Shown: one piece after another, positions 7,989 through 8,448 of the stretch
How the letters are laid out: each line of letters starts with the position of its first letter
How positions within the stretch are numbered: position 1 is the stretch's first letter
Origin: Nevskiaceae bacterium
GTDB lineage: Bacteria; Pseudomonadota; Gammaproteobacteria; Steroidobacterales; Steroidobacteraceae
Direction: 5' to 3'
NCBI GenBank assembly: GCA_031277355.1
Contig: JAITMN010000122.1
Location: 1-8,448, forward strand
Length of the DNA stretch: 8,448 nt
Notes under the pieces: model-generated
The model's database searches: none
What the model was told of the DNA's origin: nothing
Seen by the model: the letters and a program-made list of their open reading frames with translations, nothing else
Made by a program: the position numbers and the translations under genes

Positions 7989-8035
7989 TCTTCCCTCGCG
8001 TCAATCCATACAAAAATAACGCAACGCCGAGTCCT
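7989..8035. other. 47-bp gap upstream of norB, no recognised NO-responsive site
   Basis: The gap between the transporter stop and norB contains an AT-rich core (minus strand GTTATTTTTGTATGGATTG) and the norB ribosome binding site. I looked for FNR/DNR-type TTGAT-N4-ATCAA and NsrR-like dyads and saw none convincing. norB may be transcribed with the transporter or from a weak promoter in the AT-rich stretch. Confidence 0.35.
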
Positions 8036-8448
8036 TCAGCGCGCCGCCGCCTCCCGCAACTCCCGATCCCGCTGCGCGCCCAGATAACGGCGCATCATCA
8101 TGTGCACCAGATACAGCACCGGAATCATCGCCACGGCCGCGATCATCTTGTACACATAGTTCACCGTGCCCACGGCCAGGAACTGCGGCACCGGCCAGTG
8201 CTGCGGGCCGAGCACGAAGGCGATGTACAGCACGATGAAGCTGTCGAACAACTGCGACACCACAGTGGAGCCGGTGGCGCGCAGCCACAGATAACGCTCG
8301 CCGGTGATGCGGCGGATGCGGCGAAACACGGCAACGTCCACCAACTGGCCGATCAGGAAGGCCACCACGGACCCCATGATGGTCCACATGCCCTGACCGA
8401 AGATCAGCTCATAGGCGCGCTGCACATCGGGCACGCCAAGCTCGGCGT
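8036..8448 (-). CDS. Queuosine precursor transporter, YhhQ/VUT family (5' end beyond window)
   Basis: The visible 136 residues are the C-terminal part of an inner-membrane protein whose frame stays open to the right window edge. A GTG at 8434 could be read as a start, but the matching family region is internal, so the gene almost certainly begins outside. Three hydrophobic helices are visible: around TIMGSVVAFLIGQLVDVAVF, around LFDSFIVLYIAFVLG, and around YKMIAAVAMIPVLYLVHMMM. The order of AFLIGQLVDVAVFRRIRR, LWLRATGSTVVSQLFDS and VNYVYKMIAA matches the E. coli YhhQ pattern (GQILDVHVFNRLR, then a Ser-Thr segment, then VDYCFKVLIS). YhhQ family members import preQ0/preQ1 for queuosine tRNA modification. 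The charged tail (RDRELREAAAR) faces one side of the membrane. No link in function to the adjacent norB is evident. Confidence 0.9.
   Translation of the reverse strand, partial: AELGVPDVQRAYELIFGQGMWTIMGSVVAFLIGQLVDVAVFRRIRRITGERYLWLRATGSTVVSQLFDSFIVLYIAFVLGPQHWPVPQFLAVGTVNYVYKMIAAVAMIPVLYLVHMMMRRYLGAQRDRELREAAAR

Noticed and set aside
7056..8087. 343-codon open frame on the plus strand opposite the norB 5' half
   Set aside because: It is antisense to norB and to the end of the transporter gene, with no recognisable motifs.
8432..8434. GTG at 8434 as start of the transporter gene
   Set aside because: The frame is open to the window edge and the conserved family region here corresponds to the C-terminal half, so the true start is outside.

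Overview
The window is a high-GC chromosomal fragment in which every supportable gene lies on the minus strand, so gene order runs from the right end to the left. The gene types (a quinol-type nitric oxide reductase, Tat-exported DUF1552, large c-heme DUF1592/DUF1588/DUF1585 protein) and the GC-rich codon use suggest a pseudomonadote, perhaps a soil or sediment gammaproteobacterium. The taxonomic guess is inference. No rRNA, tRNA, CRISPR, insertion sequence or integrase is visible.

Right part (8448 to 5733): the C-terminal part of a queuosine-precursor transporter (YhhQ/VUT family, 5' end outside the window), then after 47 bp a complete single-subunit nitric oxide reductase (qNOR, NorB type) with all expected heme and FeB ligands. 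No norC, norD, norQ or NO-responsive regulator gene is in view.

Middle (5732 to 5526): a 207-bp gap without a convincing gene. It is the only place in the left half where a dedicated promoter for the downstream cluster would fit.

Left part (5525 to 1): four genes packed like one operon: a Tat-exported metallo-beta-lactamase-fold protein, a large Sec-exported protein with two CxxCH motifs (DUF1587-1595-1592-1588-1585 series), a Tat-exported DUF1552 protein, and a Sec-exported ankyrin-repeat protein cut by the left window edge. Junctions are 2 bp, an ATGA overlap, and 2 bp. All four products are predicted to leave the cytoplasm, so they probably form one periplasmic or cell-surface system of unknown biochemistry.

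The most unusual single observation is that the metallo-beta-lactamase-fold protein lacks several canonical metal ligands: HxHxEH instead of HxHxDH, Gly where the bridging Asp is expected, and Val where the last His is expected. With its place at the head of this exported c-heme/DUF1552/ankyrin cluster, this makes the left half the part most worth a second look.
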